From: Byssochlamys sp. IMV 00236
Taxonomy: Eukaryota > Ascomycota > Eurotiomycetes > Eurotiales > Thermoascaceae
Length of the DNA: 64,000 nucleotides
Assembly (NCBI GenBank): GCA_001931875.2
Contig: MSJH02000803.1
Coordinates: 620,362 to 684,361 of the forward strand
Reading direction: 5' to 3'
In this document: positions 47,123 through 60,559 of the stretch, one piece after another
Numbering within the stretch: position 1 is the stretch's first letter
Layout: every line of letters starts with the position of its first letter
The notes under the pieces: generated by a model
Database searches by the model: none
Told to the model about the DNA's origin: nothing
The model's input: the letters and a program-made list of their open reading frames with translations, nothing else
Made by a program: the position numbers and the translations under genes

Positions 47123-48999
47123 CTTAGAGACTGGCTCTCAGTGAGCTGCAGCCAGGATAGGAACAAAATATGGACACTAGGGCCACGTGAATTGAAGAGT
47201 CTGTGTCTTCCAGTGTACTGGTGGCAGGAAATAACAGGGTTAGAGTCAAAAAACACGTATTTAAAGTATCAAAAACTGCTGTACTCACAGCTATTAACTT
47301 TGACTTAGCAGTAGAGAAAACACATGGACATGGGACGAAGTGTGTAAGATCCTGGGTGAGATCAGACGAAGCAGACAGCACGTGTGATAAGAGTAAAAGT
47401 GAGGAAACAAAGATAACAAAAGAAGAAAAACAGCAGGGTTACGTTGTGACGTTGCGTTGCTAGGGAAGTTATTTTTGACTCTCACTCTCACTCTCACTCT
47501 CTAAACCTCTGATTGCAAGTCCTATAGGAATGCCTTAAAAACTTCCCTCTATGGAGAATATAAAGCATAGAAAGTAACATATTTTCTGATCAATTGAAGA
47601 GTTATGAAAGAAAATTGCGAGGTTATATAGCAGTTCTGAGGATATAGAAAGATTTCCACATACAAAAGCATAGGATATGGACTCTAACAGGTGGTTCTAT
47701 GCAATCACATTACAGCAACCTAGAGCAGCATCAGGGCCTATGCGTTTACCACAGAAGAGCTACGGCGGCATAGGTAGATATTCAGCTGTTTGAACGTACA
47801 TCTATAGAAAGGGTATCTAGCGTAACTAGACTGTAGATCATAAGCAAGCCTGAGGTAATGCATATGACACGATTCGATGCAATGTGAGTGATATTCTGCG
47901 TGGTGGAAGGCAAAGGAAAGAATTATAGACTGAACCTTAAGAACGCATACAGGTCCGTTTGAAATTTCCAATGCAGTACGCCGTTGAGAATATTCTACAT
48001 AATCCTCTCGTACTGACAACTGGGACTGGACTTTTATAACATGGGTCATAGAATTTGCGAGTCGCTCGTGTCTGGTCAATCGCGCCGCGACCTATGTTAT
48101 ATACCCAAAACTCGATACTTATTGAGCTGGAGAAACTATCTCGGGCAGATAGAGCCTAGACAATGAGAGTGGTAGGAAGACAGCATATGTGACCCAACCC
48201 AGCAAGGAGATCAGCAAGTCTTGGAGGAACACTACGCTTCATCGTGGCTTACCCACTGAAGTAACCAAGTAATAAGCAGTGGAAAGAGGAGCAGTGGAAA
48301 GAGGGGCAGCGAGAGAGTACACTCCGGCCATAGATGGCACCGTGGCACTGTTGAATACAAGAAAAGAGAAAAGGAGAAACGATGTCATGTGGCCTTATAC
48401 ACATACACCTGATTCGAATTACTCCCAAAGGACGAAATTTCCAAGGACTTAACGATAAGATGCGTACTTTCGTAACTTCCCAGAGAGCCGCACTACTTAG
48501 GCATACATTGTAGGTAATAACAGGCGGCTGATCATTGTTGATACTCGTTGAGCAACTTCAGACCTGTTGCTATGAATTTACAATATTTTATGCTCGCTAG
48601 TATAGGTACCTAACTAGATGTCTTATACTATGAAGGTAGTTACCTACCTGGTTAGCGTTATCTTATCTCCCTCTATCTAATGCCAGGGCGGTGAGTCGTG
48701 ACAGAGCGGAAGCGGCTAAACTGTCCCTATCGGTCGCCCTAGTCTACCTTAGCAATGAGCTGCGACAAACGGGGTCCAGAATCTCAAATACTCTATTCAC
48801 TCTTTATGGACTTCTTTTGTGAGTATCTTTCATAAGTATCTGACATCACTATTATATACTGTGCTGTTCAATTAGACACTTTGCTTTACATTCAAGCTCC
48901 TGCATATTGGATGGCTAATTGCTCAATATCCTAATTGTCATTACAATCATAACTCAGGCCGACAGAATAAACAGCAGGTTAGCTATAGTGGATGTCAAG
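47123..48999. promoter_or_regulatory. 1.9-kb divergent intergenic region, mei2-like / sec15
   Basis: No gene is supported in either orientation. It contains a CTCTCA-type hexamer run at about 47478-47502 and TAGGTA/TACCTA words near 48604-48650. This is a long upstream region for the mei2-like gene, compatible with stage-specific control, but no binding site was identified. Confidence 0.5.
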
Positions 49000-51763
49000 A
49001 TGCCTTCTGCTGTGCCTAGCCACAAAGATCCCCTTCATGTGCTCAATCAGGTCAGTGTCTACTCATTGATCCTAATAAATGGAGTCTGCTAACTTGCGTG
49101 ATGGAACCTAGATCATCATTTCTCCCTCTGACTCTGATTACCTTGACCAGTTAATACCTTCAATCCGAGAATACAGCCATGGAAATCGAACCTCCCAGTT
49201 GCTGCAGTCGCTCTCCAAATTTGCTGGCGACAAAGAAGCGGAGATAGAGACCATGTGCAACACGAACCACCAGGAGTTCGTTACATCCGTCAATCAACTC
49301 TTACGTATCCGTGAGGGCACTGTGAGCTTGACTTCGGAGATCCTAGACCTTAATCAGTCTATTCAGGCCAGCACAGAACGGTTGGCGGAACAAAAGAAGG
49401 CACTGGTGGAATCCCGAGGGCACCGCCAAAATATCAACGAAACGTCCCGAGCGCTGCAGGACTGCCTCGAGGTTTTACGCCTGGCGAATCAGGTTCATGA
49501 CCTTCTTGCTAAGAGGAATCACTATGCGGCGCTGCGAGCCCTCGATGAGCTCCAAAACGTTCATCTCAAGGGTGTTACTCAGTACAAAATTGCTGAAATG
49601 ATCCAAAGATCCGTGCCTGTGACCCAAAGAGCCATAGCCGAGGCTGTGATGTCAGACCTAAACACATGGCTTTATCGCATTCGCGAAATGTCACAATACT
49701 TGGGTGAAATATCTCTCTACCACACGGACTTGCGAAAGAGAAGGCAGAAGGAGCGAGCAGAGAAGAACCCGTATATAGGACAATTCAAGCTTAACTCGGC
49801 CATTGAATTGGTTTCTGACGAGCATGAGGAGTATGACCTGCTTCAGAACGATGACTTGCAAGTCGACTTCACGCCACTTTTCGAATGTCTCCATATACAC
49901 CAATCGTTGGGCCAGATGGATAGATTCAGAGTCGAATATGCCAACACGCGACGGCGGCAGAAGGAGCTCTTACTCCCCACTTCAATATCTCTCCTAGACG
50001 AAGATGGTGCTAGTTTGCACACACTCCTAGAGGAAATGTCTGGCTTTGCCATAGTAGAGCGGTCAACGATGGAGAAAGTCCCAAACTTGCGATCGCCCGT
50101 GGATGTGAGTGTACCAATCCAATCAGATAATACCTCGCCTTGAAAAGCTCCATGCTTATACTTGACCACTTCCAGGTTGACGAACTCTGGGAGTCCATGT
50201 GTCACGCAGCTGTTGGTTTGATATCGAAGGCGCTCCCTGAAGTCGACAATGCTGAGAGCCTTCTAAAAATCAAAAACCTTATTACATTATTCATGCAGGC
50301 GATGGATGTTCGTTATTTCAAACCATGGTGATTCTTCGAACATTTTCTGATTCTTATTAGACATGGAATTTTCCTGTCGGTGCTTTCGACAATTTTCTCT
50401 TGTCCGTTTTCGAGAGGTACGCGGAGTTACTCAAGAAGAGATTCAGTGACGACTTTCAAGAGGTATATCCCTACTTCATCTTCTAACACCGCTGTCGATG
50501 CTCATGGATGGTCAGATCGTCTCGACCGACGACTACATGCCGATGCCCATTCAAAACGCCGAGGAATATGACAAAGTTCTCAATGTGAGCTGGTACACTC
50601 CGGACAAACCACAGGAAGAGCAGACGTGAGTGTAGTACGCTTTGATTGTTGCATGGCTCTTGCTAATTACCAGTAGTTTCCCGTGTGTCCTACCCTTCTC
50701 GCAGATGTATCCGTTGTGCTGTATCGACATTCGAAACTTCTTAAATCAATTCTATTTTTTCTCTAGTGATGATTTCCCCCATCCAGATGTAATCGATGAG
50801 ACTTTGAAAGATGTAAGAATGTGACACCATCACCTATATAGGACAGGCTTCTAATCTCACAAAACTGACTAGGCGCTGGACGAACTTCTGTCGGATAAAG
50901 TGTGCGAGACTCTCGTTGAGCGTCTTAGCTCGCAGTATCTTGGGCAAATAGTGCAAATCCTCATTAATCTCGAGCACTTTGAGTCTGCCTGTCGGGAATT
51001 GGAGACTCTCCTTGCTGCCGCGCGAGCACAGACCTCGACTGCAGGGGTTGTCACTTTAAAGGCGACTGATAAATTCAGGAGCAATAAGAAAGCAGCAGAA
51101 AAGCGTATCTTTGAGGTCGTTAATTCGAAGATTGATGACCTTATCGAAACTGCAGAGTACGATTGGACAGCGCCGTCCCCCCCTACGGAGCCGAGCAATT
51201 ACATGCAGACACTTACACGGTTTCTTTCAAACATAATGAACTCAACGCTCCTTGGCCTTCCTACTGAGATCAAGGAACTGATCTATTTCGACGCTCTTAG
51301 TCACGCGGCGAACATGGTTCTGGTATCAGCTCCAATCTCCGCTTACCGATGATGTTCAGGGTACTGACCTGGAGTTCTAGTCACTGCCCCTTTCAGCAGA
51401 GGTGAAAAAGATTAATCCAAATGGCGTTGCTGCTCTAGCGAAGGATGTAGAATATCTCGCCGAATTTGTGGACAGTCTCGGCGTGCCAATTCTCCGAGAG
51501 AATCTTGACGAGTTACAGCAAACGGTGCATTTGATGCAGGCAGAGAACACAGACGAATTCTATGATATTTCAACACGAAACAAGAAGTACGGACGTGTGG
51601 ATGCGATTAACGGGCCCGTTTTGCTGGAAAAGTATGCATCGCGATCTCTGACTGGGACTCGGACATATGCTAACAAGCGATTAGACTTACCCGCACCGTC
51701 CAGAGCCCTGCGAAGACCGATAAATTCTCGGCTCTTTCCTCGAGATTTGGTATGAAGTCTTAG
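49000..51763 (+). CDS. sec15: Exocyst complex subunit Sec15
   Basis: Exocyst subunit that binds the Rab Sec4 on secretory vesicles and tethers them at growth sites. It is 767 aa from nine exons: 49000-49050, 49112-50104, 50176-50307, 50361-50462, 50516-50625, 50677-50812, 50873-51322, 51381-51631 and 51685-51763 (2304 nt). The N-terminal coiled coil is visible (EILDLNQSIQASTERLAEQKKALVESRGHRQNI). Conserved blocks follow: CLEVLRLANQVHDLLAKRNHYAALRALDELQ, KNPYIGQFKLNSAIEL, KRFSDDFQEIVSTDDYMPMPI, FPCVLPFSQMYPLCCIDIRNFLNQFYFF. The C-terminal helical domain (YMQTLTRFLSNIMNSTLLGLP) is intact. The junctions all keep frame. Confidence 0.96.
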
Positions 51764-52143
51764 TGAAACGGTAATGTCTGCCGAACGGCATGTTTACAGC
51801 CTTTGTCATTACAGTACGGCCTCATGTGGTCAATTTAACGCTTACTTATCTTACTCGAATACGAGCATATTCGCAAATAGAACTTTGCAACTTAAATTTC
51901 CTGATAGAAACTAGAATACGTGCACGCAATAAATTTCTGCATATAGGGTCATTCCAAAGTCATTGATCATTCTCAGTCCCCACCACATTAGGCGTACTGC
52001 TCTCATTAAGCGCACCGGGCTGTGTCCTTTAGAATAATCGGACTGAAATGGCACTATCCGAACAATCCGCGAATAATCACTTGATTCAGAACCAACTCAT
52101 TAGTAAACCCGAATAATTGGCCTGCCTTCGGCTATAATATTGC
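51764..52143. other. Convergent intergenic region, sec15 / hapE
   Basis: About 380 bp between converging genes. It may contain the true last splice acceptor and stop of hapE (see that entry). No other gene was seen. Confidence 0.5.
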
Positions 52144-53261
52144 CTATGGCTCGATGAATAGAAATCGTACCTGTTGTGGTGGAAGGTGGGGATACGCAGC
52201 ATACATCCCCTCAAACATCTGTGGTTGCGGTTGTCCGTATGCTGCGGCTGGATCTGACTGTACTGCTCCCGGGTACATTGCTGGCTGGTGTCGGTATTCC
52301 TGGTCTTGAGGCAGAGCATGCTGGCCAAGTGAGCCGTAATCTGGTGCACCCATGTGGTGTTGTTGATGCTGAACTCCCTGTGAGGGCGGCAGTTGTCCGG
52401 CTGCACTTGCAGGGGCAGCCGCTGCAGGCGCGGCAGTGCCACCCGTCTGACTTGACCGTTTTGTGTGCGAAGTAGCTTCTTCTCGGGGTACTATGTCAAT
52501 CAGAAAGTCGAACATGTCGGACTTTGAAAGAGCGGCAGCGATGTCGGACCGCTGCAAGGTGCGTCGTTTGTTGTCCTCGGCATGAATCCAGGCTCGCATG
52601 GTCAATTCAGTAATGAATATGTCACAGCCCTTCGCGAAAAGTATAGGAGCCTCTGCAGATATCATCTTCACCTCTGGATCGGCTTTCATCACTTTCTTTA
52701 TGCGCGCCAGAGGTAGCTGGTGTATCTTATAATCATGGTTATCTGTCTCGAGATGGTTGATGGTGTGTTGCCAATAAGTAGTGAGAATATCGCGAGAATT
52801 TCCTTGGAGGCCTTGGTTTACCTATAACCACCATCGATGTCAGACAACCGTCCGCCCACTCTCCAAGCACACAAGGCTGGACGACAAAGCGCATGATTCC
52901 TCAGCAACTCACATTTGCCCAAGTGCCGGTGTATAGCTCCGCGACGGGCGCATATCCTTGCGCTGACAGCTAAAGGACGCATCATCAGCACCAGGCTCCG
53001 AACAGATTCCAGGAATTCTATTGTCAATGTTCAAGAAAATTGGAAAAGGTTAACGTACCGCCGCGCTCGCCCCTGTGCATTACCATTGTTAGCTTTATGA
53101 TTATACCAAGAACGATGGTTAGTAAGACTAATCAGATTTCAAGGGTAAACATTGATAAGAGAAAGTGCGGAGAGCGAACCATAATGGCCCCCGTTTCTGA
53201 TATCATATACAGGTTGCGGCCGGTTCTGTTGTTGCCCGGTGCCCTGTGGAGCCTGTTCCAT
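52144..53261 (-). CDS. hapE: CCAAT-binding complex subunit HapE (NF-YC)
   Basis: Histone-fold subunit that pairs with HapC and recruits HapB to CCAAT boxes. With HapX it controls iron use, and changes in HapE affect azole response in A. fumigatus. Exons are 53261-53180, 53072-53059 (14 nt), 52969-52913 and 52821-52144, 276 aa if read straight to the stop at 52144. The N-terminus is [20 protein letters not shown]. The core is [99 protein letters not shown], near-identical to known NF-YC proteins. The tail is Gln/Pro-rich. A GTACGA donor after PPHLPPQQ-like residues and a downstream CTAATG branch site suggest an alternative short last exon. Confidence 0.95.
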
Positions 53262-53853
53262 GACTTTGGGATCACTGAGTTGCTGGATGTCGTGGTAGAT
53301 GAGTGCTGGCAAATCAGGTCGAAGAGGTTGGGTAGATGGTCCAAGGTTGGTGTAGATAACAAGGTTGTTCGAGATTTGAGAAGCTCGGTCAGCGGAAAGT
53401 TGAAAGAAACAACAAACGGCGTCTAGAAGAAGACACGAGCAGGCCGTTGATAACAATAGGAAGCAGAGACCTTCTATCAATACAGACGCGACAAGACGTA
53501 TGAGGTCAAGGTGAGAGAGGCTCTACTGCATGCGCCTCGCGCCAAGACCGCAAAGCTTGCCAAGAGCTGCGTGACCTGACAACAGGCGTGAAAGCAACAG
53601 GCCGTGTATCATTATAACTCGTATCTTGAATTCAATAGTGCAGATTATATTTTTAATATTGTCTTATATTGTTTTCTTAGTCAATATTGAAGTTAGTTGG
53701 TTATGTACTTTGATTTAATCTATAGGAAAGTAATATGAATGAGTTATTGGCTTTAATAATAAGTACTCAAGTAACTTACTAACTAGTTAAGTACTTTCAG
53801 AAGCTTTCGTGGAGTACCATAGATCTCACCACACTATCTATCTGTTCTTTCTC
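53262..53853. promoter_or_regulatory. Divergent promoter region, hapE / mtq1
   Basis: 592 bp between divergent start codons. The left half is of ordinary composition; the right half (from about 53630) is A+T-rich with TAACTTACTAACTAGTTAAG-like words. No CCAAT autoregulatory pair was assigned. Confidence 0.5.
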
Positions 53854-55068
53854 ATGCCACGACTACCAATTCCCGCCATTTTGCGAGCTTACCAGCAGGA
53901 TCATCTGCTGCCGCTGCTTTTACGGGAGTGCCGTACTCACGATTCAGCACAAAATGAACTACGCTGGTTACGCGAATGGGCCGTGCAGAAATCCTCACAG
54001 CGAACAAATCGATTCGGAGCGACGGGATGGAGAAGCTATTTGAGGTCAATGTGCCGCGAGAGGGCCAGGGGAGTACCGCTCCAGTACATTCTCGGGGACC
54101 AGCCATTTGGTGATCTAGAAATCCTCTGTAGAAAAGGGGTGTTGATTCCAAGGTACGCATGTCGACAACTACATACAGTATCTTCCTTCAACCACGATAT
54201 CATCGTCTGCTGACCAACGCTTCCCTCCAGGTATGAAACGGAATCATATGTCTTCCAAACCGCCAATTGGATTCTCGATAACCTGCGACATCGTCCCCGG
54301 CCGGTGGCTGATTCAAGAGGCGAGCCTGAATCTTTACGTATACTGGATCTCTGCACAGGTACTGGTTGCATATCGCTTCTCCTCCACGCTCTGCTGGCTC
54401 CCCATTTCAAGAAATTGGGCATCCTGGGCATCGATCTGAGCCCTACAGCCGTCAATCTAGCTATGAAGAATCTTAGGCATAATGTGGCCATTGGCTCACT
54501 GCAGGATCGAGCTATCACAGATGTACAATTCCGACAGGGGGATGTGCTGGCTAGGGGAGATACTAATATCCCGGGTGTAGAAGACATTCTCTGCTGTGGA
54601 AGTCTAAGGCCGTTGCACAACAACTCTGATCATGCCTCGGAATATGGCCACGAGTGGGATGTCCTTGTTGCGAACCCACCATATATATCGCCTGTCTCGT
54701 TCAGGGACGGGACCACCTCTCGCAGTGTCCGAACATATGAACCTAGGCTTGCCTTGGTGCCTCCTTCCATGAACAACAGCCGTTATACTGGTCGAGACAG
54801 TGATACTTTGCCCCAGGAGGATACATTTTATCCTTACTTATTCTCTCTTTCTCTGAAGCTGCAGGTTAGGCTTACAGTTCTGGAGTGCGGTGACCTGCAG
54901 CAAGCACAACGAATTGTCTCGTTAGCAGAATCTTTCGCAAGAACACATTATGGGCAAGGTCAATTCGAAGTTAAACTCTGGGACTGTGATCAGAATACCT
55001 GGAGTCTTACTAAGAAATTAGACTCTTTTATAAATAGTGCTAAAGCTATTTTTTTAATTAGAAAATAA
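53854..55068 (+). CDS. mtq1: Release-factor glutamine methyltransferase (Mtq1/HemK family)
   Basis: SAM-dependent N5-glutamine methyltransferase. The Mtq1 branch modifies the GGQ motif of the mitochondrial release factor. It is 378 aa from exons 53854-54152 and 54231-55068 (1137 nt); start MPRLPIPAIL. The N-terminal helical substrate domain contains RGVPLQYILGDQPFGDLEI and GVLIPRYETESYV (the HemK QYI.G and IPR.ETE motifs). SAM motif I is LDLCTGTGCISLLLH, the acidic end of strand 2 is LGIDLSPTAVNLA, and the catalytic NPPY is VLVANPPYISP. A long variable loop follows. The last 25 codons are strikingly A+T-rich, coinciding with the border of the mutated region, so the C-terminus may have drifted. 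Confidence 0.92.
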
Positions 55069-55320
55069 TTATTATATAGTTAATATTATAGAGATAATTT
55101 TAAAAGTTTATTTATTTATACTTTTTATAGTAGCTTTTATTAGCTTATTTCTTTTTCTTTCATTTTACTATATTTTACTTATTATTTTATAAAATAAAAA
55201 GTAATTAATATTATTAAAGAGAATTATATAATTATATTAAAATATTAATTAAAAAGAATAAGTTTAAATTAAATTCTTTAAATTATTATATTAGCTTTAA
55301 TAAGAGTATATACTTTAGCT

Positions 55321-58300
55321 TAACTAAGGCTAAGCTTAACTTACTTAGGTATTTTTATATAGATAAGCTTTAATATAAAGAATTTTAAAGATTTCTTAAA
55401 AATTAAAAAGTAAAAATATTATTAAAATAAAAATTAAATTTCTATATAGTTAATAGTTTATATTAAATATAAAAAAATTAAAAAAAAAATTAAAAAAATT
55501 AAAAAAAAAAACTAAGAAAGATTTATAATTTTTAAATTTCTATATATAAGTTATTAAATTTAGTCTTGATATACTTAATATAAATCTTAAAATTATAAAT
55601 TTTTTATATAATATAAGCTAAAATATAAGTTATTTTATAGTATTTTTATATATTTTTACTATACTTAAATTATTATAGTATTAGTATAGAGAATAAGATA
55701 ATTAACTTACTAGCTAATACTTACTTAATCTAGAAGAGTAAGGTTTAAACTTTTCTAGATTATATAAAGAGTTATATAACCTTATAAAGATATCTTTAGC
55801 ATATAGTTTAATTTAAATTTAAGCTCTTTAAGCTATATTTTATTTATTAAGCCTACCTATAATAGCTTATTTTAATTTAAATTAATTAAATAAAGATCTT
55901 ATAGCTAGTCTTAATATTAACTACTTTATTTTATTTATTTTAACCTATTTTCTAAACCTATACCTTAATACTATATAGCTTTAGTCTAGGAGTTAATATT
56001 ATTAATAATACTTATCCTAATTCTTCTATTCTTACTAATTATTTTAAAAAAATTTATTAAGTATATTATTATTAGCTATAGGCTAAAATAATATAATTAT
56101 TATTGCCTAGTATATAAATATATTATTAAGGCTAAGTTATTTATAAATAAAGCTAGCTAATATATTAAATAAATTAAAATAAGATTTTAAAAACTTTAGT
56201 AAGAGTTTACAGTTATATAATAAAGGCTTAAATAAAAAAATACTAACCTTAAGGCTATTTAATAATATTAAGAAATATAGCTTAATAAAAAAATAATAAT
56301 ATATTTAAGCTATTTTTAAGAGAGATTAAGCTTATTATATAGCTATTCTTATTATAAATATATTTATATTTATATTTAAATTTAAGCTTAATATTAAAAG
56401 ACTTATAACTACTTTAATAAAAGTATTTAAAATATTTATTATTATATCTTTCTCTATTTTTAAATTTTTAAAAAAACTCCTTAATCTAGATAAATTTAAA
56501 GATAATTAAAAAGATCTTTAGCACTTTATAACTTAAATTTAAGAGAAGATAATAATTAACTAAGACTAATTCTTAATTCCCTAAAATTATATAGCCTATA
56601 TAATTAACTATTTAAAAAGTATATTTTATACTTAAATATTACTATATATTAAAGATAGAACTTATATTTTTAATAATTATTAAGAGATTTTAAATATTTT
56701 AAAGTATATATTTAATAATTTTAATTATATAAATAATATATATAATAAATTATTTAACCTCTATTAAATTAATAAGAAATTTAAAATCTTTTTTATTAAG
56801 TTTTAATACCTAATATTAAAAAAAAAATACCTAAAGAAATATTATTTATCTTACTTAAATAAGCTATTAATTAAGAATTTTAAAAATATTATTATATAGT
56901 TAGCCCTTAAGTTATAAGTATTATTAATTTATTAAATTTTTATAAGATTTTAAGAACTATTATTATTAATATATTATAAATTAGCCTTTTATTATAAAGA
57001 CTTATGCTGCTATTTTAAAACTTATTTAATATACTTAATTTCTTTTATTTACTCTAAGTTTTATTTTAGCTATAAGATATAATAATTAGCTTTAGAAAAG
57101 CCTTATATAAAAAAGTAAACTAGCCCTAATATAATTATATAACTTAATAAACTTAAGTACTTCTAAATACTTAGGTAGAAAAAAATATAGCCTATTATAT
57201 TATAAAACTAATACTTACTTCTATTATAGCTCCCTAAAATATTATATTAAAAACTACTTATATTTAAATAATTATTAGAAGATTTAAATTATAGCTATAT
57301 ATAAACTTTATCCTTAAATTCCTTAGGCAATTTAATTCTTAGATTTATATAATTTATCTCTTAGCTAGTCTTTAATAAAAAAAATAAGCTTAAAATAAGT
57401 TATAGCTAAGCTTAAGAACTATATATTATTTAAATCTCTACTACTACTATTTATAAAATTAACCTTAAGAAATATTTATAATAATTAAAATTAATAATAT
57501 TATCTATAATATTAAAAAGAAAAAAGAAGAAGATTTATTTATTAATTTATATTTTACTTAATATTAAAGCTAAAAGATAAGAATTTATAAATTAAGAATA
57601 AGCTAAAGATTAAAAGTTAAAGCCTATTTCTCTAAAAAGTCTAATTATTTTATATATATTTAATAAAAGAGAACTAAAGAATAAGAAGATTATATATTAT
57701 ATTTAGATAAATATAAGAATTAAGAATTATTTTAAGAAAGATATTAAGTTCTATATTATTTAATTAGTATATTATTCTATTATTTTAAGACTTCTTTAAT
57801 TAAAGTATTATAACCTATATTTATAATTTATTATTTATAATATTATTTTTAATAATAATTATTATTAAAAGAATTATAATATATTCTTAAAGCTAATTAA
57901 AATATTTACTTTATATAATATTTCTCTAAAGGCTTTACTTTAATATTTACCTCTAAGACTTAGAGAATTAAAAGAAAGAAATATAGCCTTTATTTCTTTA
58001 GCTGCCTATTTTATATATATTTAAAGAAATATTTAAATATTTATAATTACTCTAGAGAACTTAAATATTACTTTAAAAATTAAATAAGTTTAAAAAAAAG
58101 ACTTTACTTATTTATTATTTAAAGAGTTTAAAGATTATATTAATATCTTCTTTCTTAAAAAGGCTAAATGCCTATTATTATATTATTTTTATAATTATAA
58201 TATTAAGCTATTAAAGAGAAAGTTACTCTCTTTTAAATCTTTATATATTATATCTTAAGATAAATTAAAAGTCTTAAAGAAATAGATTAAAAAAAACTTA

Positions 58301-58558
58301 AAAAAGAGATTTATTTACCTAAGCTTATTATTTATTATATCTTTAATTCTATTTATTAAAAAGCCTAATAAAAAGATATAGATTTATATAGATTATTAAG
58401 CTCTAAATATAATAATTATTAAAAACTAATACTCTCTATTCTTAATTAAGAAAACTCTAAATAATTTAAAAGAAATAAAATACTTTATAAAGATTAATAT
58501 TATTTCTATATTTAGGATATAGCTCGGCCTAGCTGAGGCTAAGCTTAGCCTACTTAAA
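55321..58558. repeat. Distant direct-repeat pair, possible element ends
   Basis: The 29 bases at 55321-55349 match 58530-58558 at 23 positions, and all six differences are transitions (A/G or C/T). Both copies surround the core GGCTAAGCTTA. In the right copy the 14 bases 58537-58550 form a perfect palindrome, GGCTAAGCTTAGCC. A further related word (GCTCAGCCTACC) follows at 58561. The spacing of about 3.2 kb would suit long-terminal-repeat remnants or two copies of one element, but no coding evidence supports either. Confidence 0.5.
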
Positions 58559-60559
58559 AAGCTCAGCCTACCTAAGAAAAATCTAGATTTAGCTTAGATA
58601 CTAAGTTAGTTTCAATATAGTATTTAAGTGGGCTTAATATATATATAGCTTATATAACTTATAATAAAGTTTTTATATTATATTATAATAAACTATATTT
58701 ATTAGGAATTATATATAGCATATACTTTATATTATATTATAATATATACTAAGTATAGATTAGAATAATATTAGAATATATATAGGGAGCTAAAACTAAT
58801 ATTATTCTGCGCAGTTTATTAAGATAATATATATAAAGGCAATTATTAAGCATATACTAAAGCAATATTAAAATTCTATTATATAAAAGTTTATATTATT
58901 TATATTATTTTTAACCTCTTTAATAATACCTTTACCTTATCTTTATAATACTATAGTCTATTCTCTTATATTACTATTATATAACTATAAAAATGCTATT
59001 ATATTTAAAGGAACTCTTTACCTATAATATAATTTTATTAGCAAATAATCTAATAAACTATAGGTATTATTATAGTAAGTATATCTCTATTTAATATTAA
59101 GTATATACTAAATAAAAATAGGCCTAGTTCTTAACCTAAATCTAATATAGATCTTAGACTTATATACTATAGCTAAGCAGAAAAATAAGAAATTTAATAA
59201 GCAGATATTATATATATATTAAAAGCGCGCTAAATATAAATAATACCTATAATTACTGCTGAAAAAAATATTTATATATTAATCTTTAAATCTTCTATCT
59301 TAAGCATAAATAGGAATATATAAGTCCTTTTTTTAAAATTAACTAAGTATATACTAAGCTTTTATAGTTATTAAGTATAAATAAATATAGATAGCCTACT
59401 TATATATAGTAAAATTATTAATTTATAGCTTATTATAAGTCTAATATAAGTTTTATATATATATAATATACTAATAATTAAAGTTATAATACTATATAAG
59501 AACTATATACCTAGAGGTAAGTATATTATTATCCTTAGTATATACTAGATATATATTAATCTATTATAGTATTAAACTATAATATAGAGATTAATAATAT
59601 AACTATAAATAAGAAGATAATTAGATTATAATAAGTTTAGGATCTATTTTATATATATTAAAGCTATATTAATAATATATAGTATATTAATTAAATATAT
59701 TTTGCTTAGTAAATAATAAGATACTAATTTTATTTATAAACTATAGTAAGTCTTAGGCATATATAAAGCTTATATTAAGCTAATATTTCTTCTAATATAA
59801 GAAGTATATTAATTAAGAGTATTACTATATTTTATAAAGAAATAGCTTATATTAATAATAAGTTTAAAAACAGCTATAAGAGCTAGTTTTATTAAAAAAT
59901 AAATTCAGTATATACTAATATATAAATAAGATCTATATATTATTTTTTTTGCTATTTATATTGCTATTTATATTATTATTTATATATAACTTATAATTTT
60001 TAATAGGCTTTTTAGATATATTTAATATATGCCTAATATTAATTTTAATTAATCTTAGCCTTTATTCTAGTATTTTATATCTTTATTAATTCTATTTTAT
60101 AAGCGCATAATAAATATATCCCTGCCTATATTATATATATACTAACCTTATATAAATTAAAAATATCTTATTACTATAAGATAATAATAATAGAAATAAT
60201 AATAAATAGCCTTTTAATTTATCCTATATATATATTAAACTAGGTTATAATATAAGTCTTATCTTAACTCTATTAAAATATAGATAGTTTATATCTTATA
60301 ATAAATATGCAAATAGATATACTACTAATAAAGAAATATTAACTAAATTAAAGTATAGTTATGCTTATAGTTATAGCTATAAATATCTTTATAATATTAA
60401 TAGCTATAGTGCTAAATCTATTAATAAATTCTTCTCTTTTATATATAGAGTATATATTAAGTTTATATCTATAAATTATAATCTCTTCTTTTAAGGATAA
60501 GTTTTTAGAGGCCTTAAATATATAGATATTTAAGCCTAGCTTTCCCCTAAGCATATACT

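Noticed and set aside
60348..60554. 68-codon minus-strand frame in the A+T-rich island
   Set aside because: Composition is almost purely Ile/Lys/Asn/Tyr/Ser from A/T codons, the expected chance product of such DNA.
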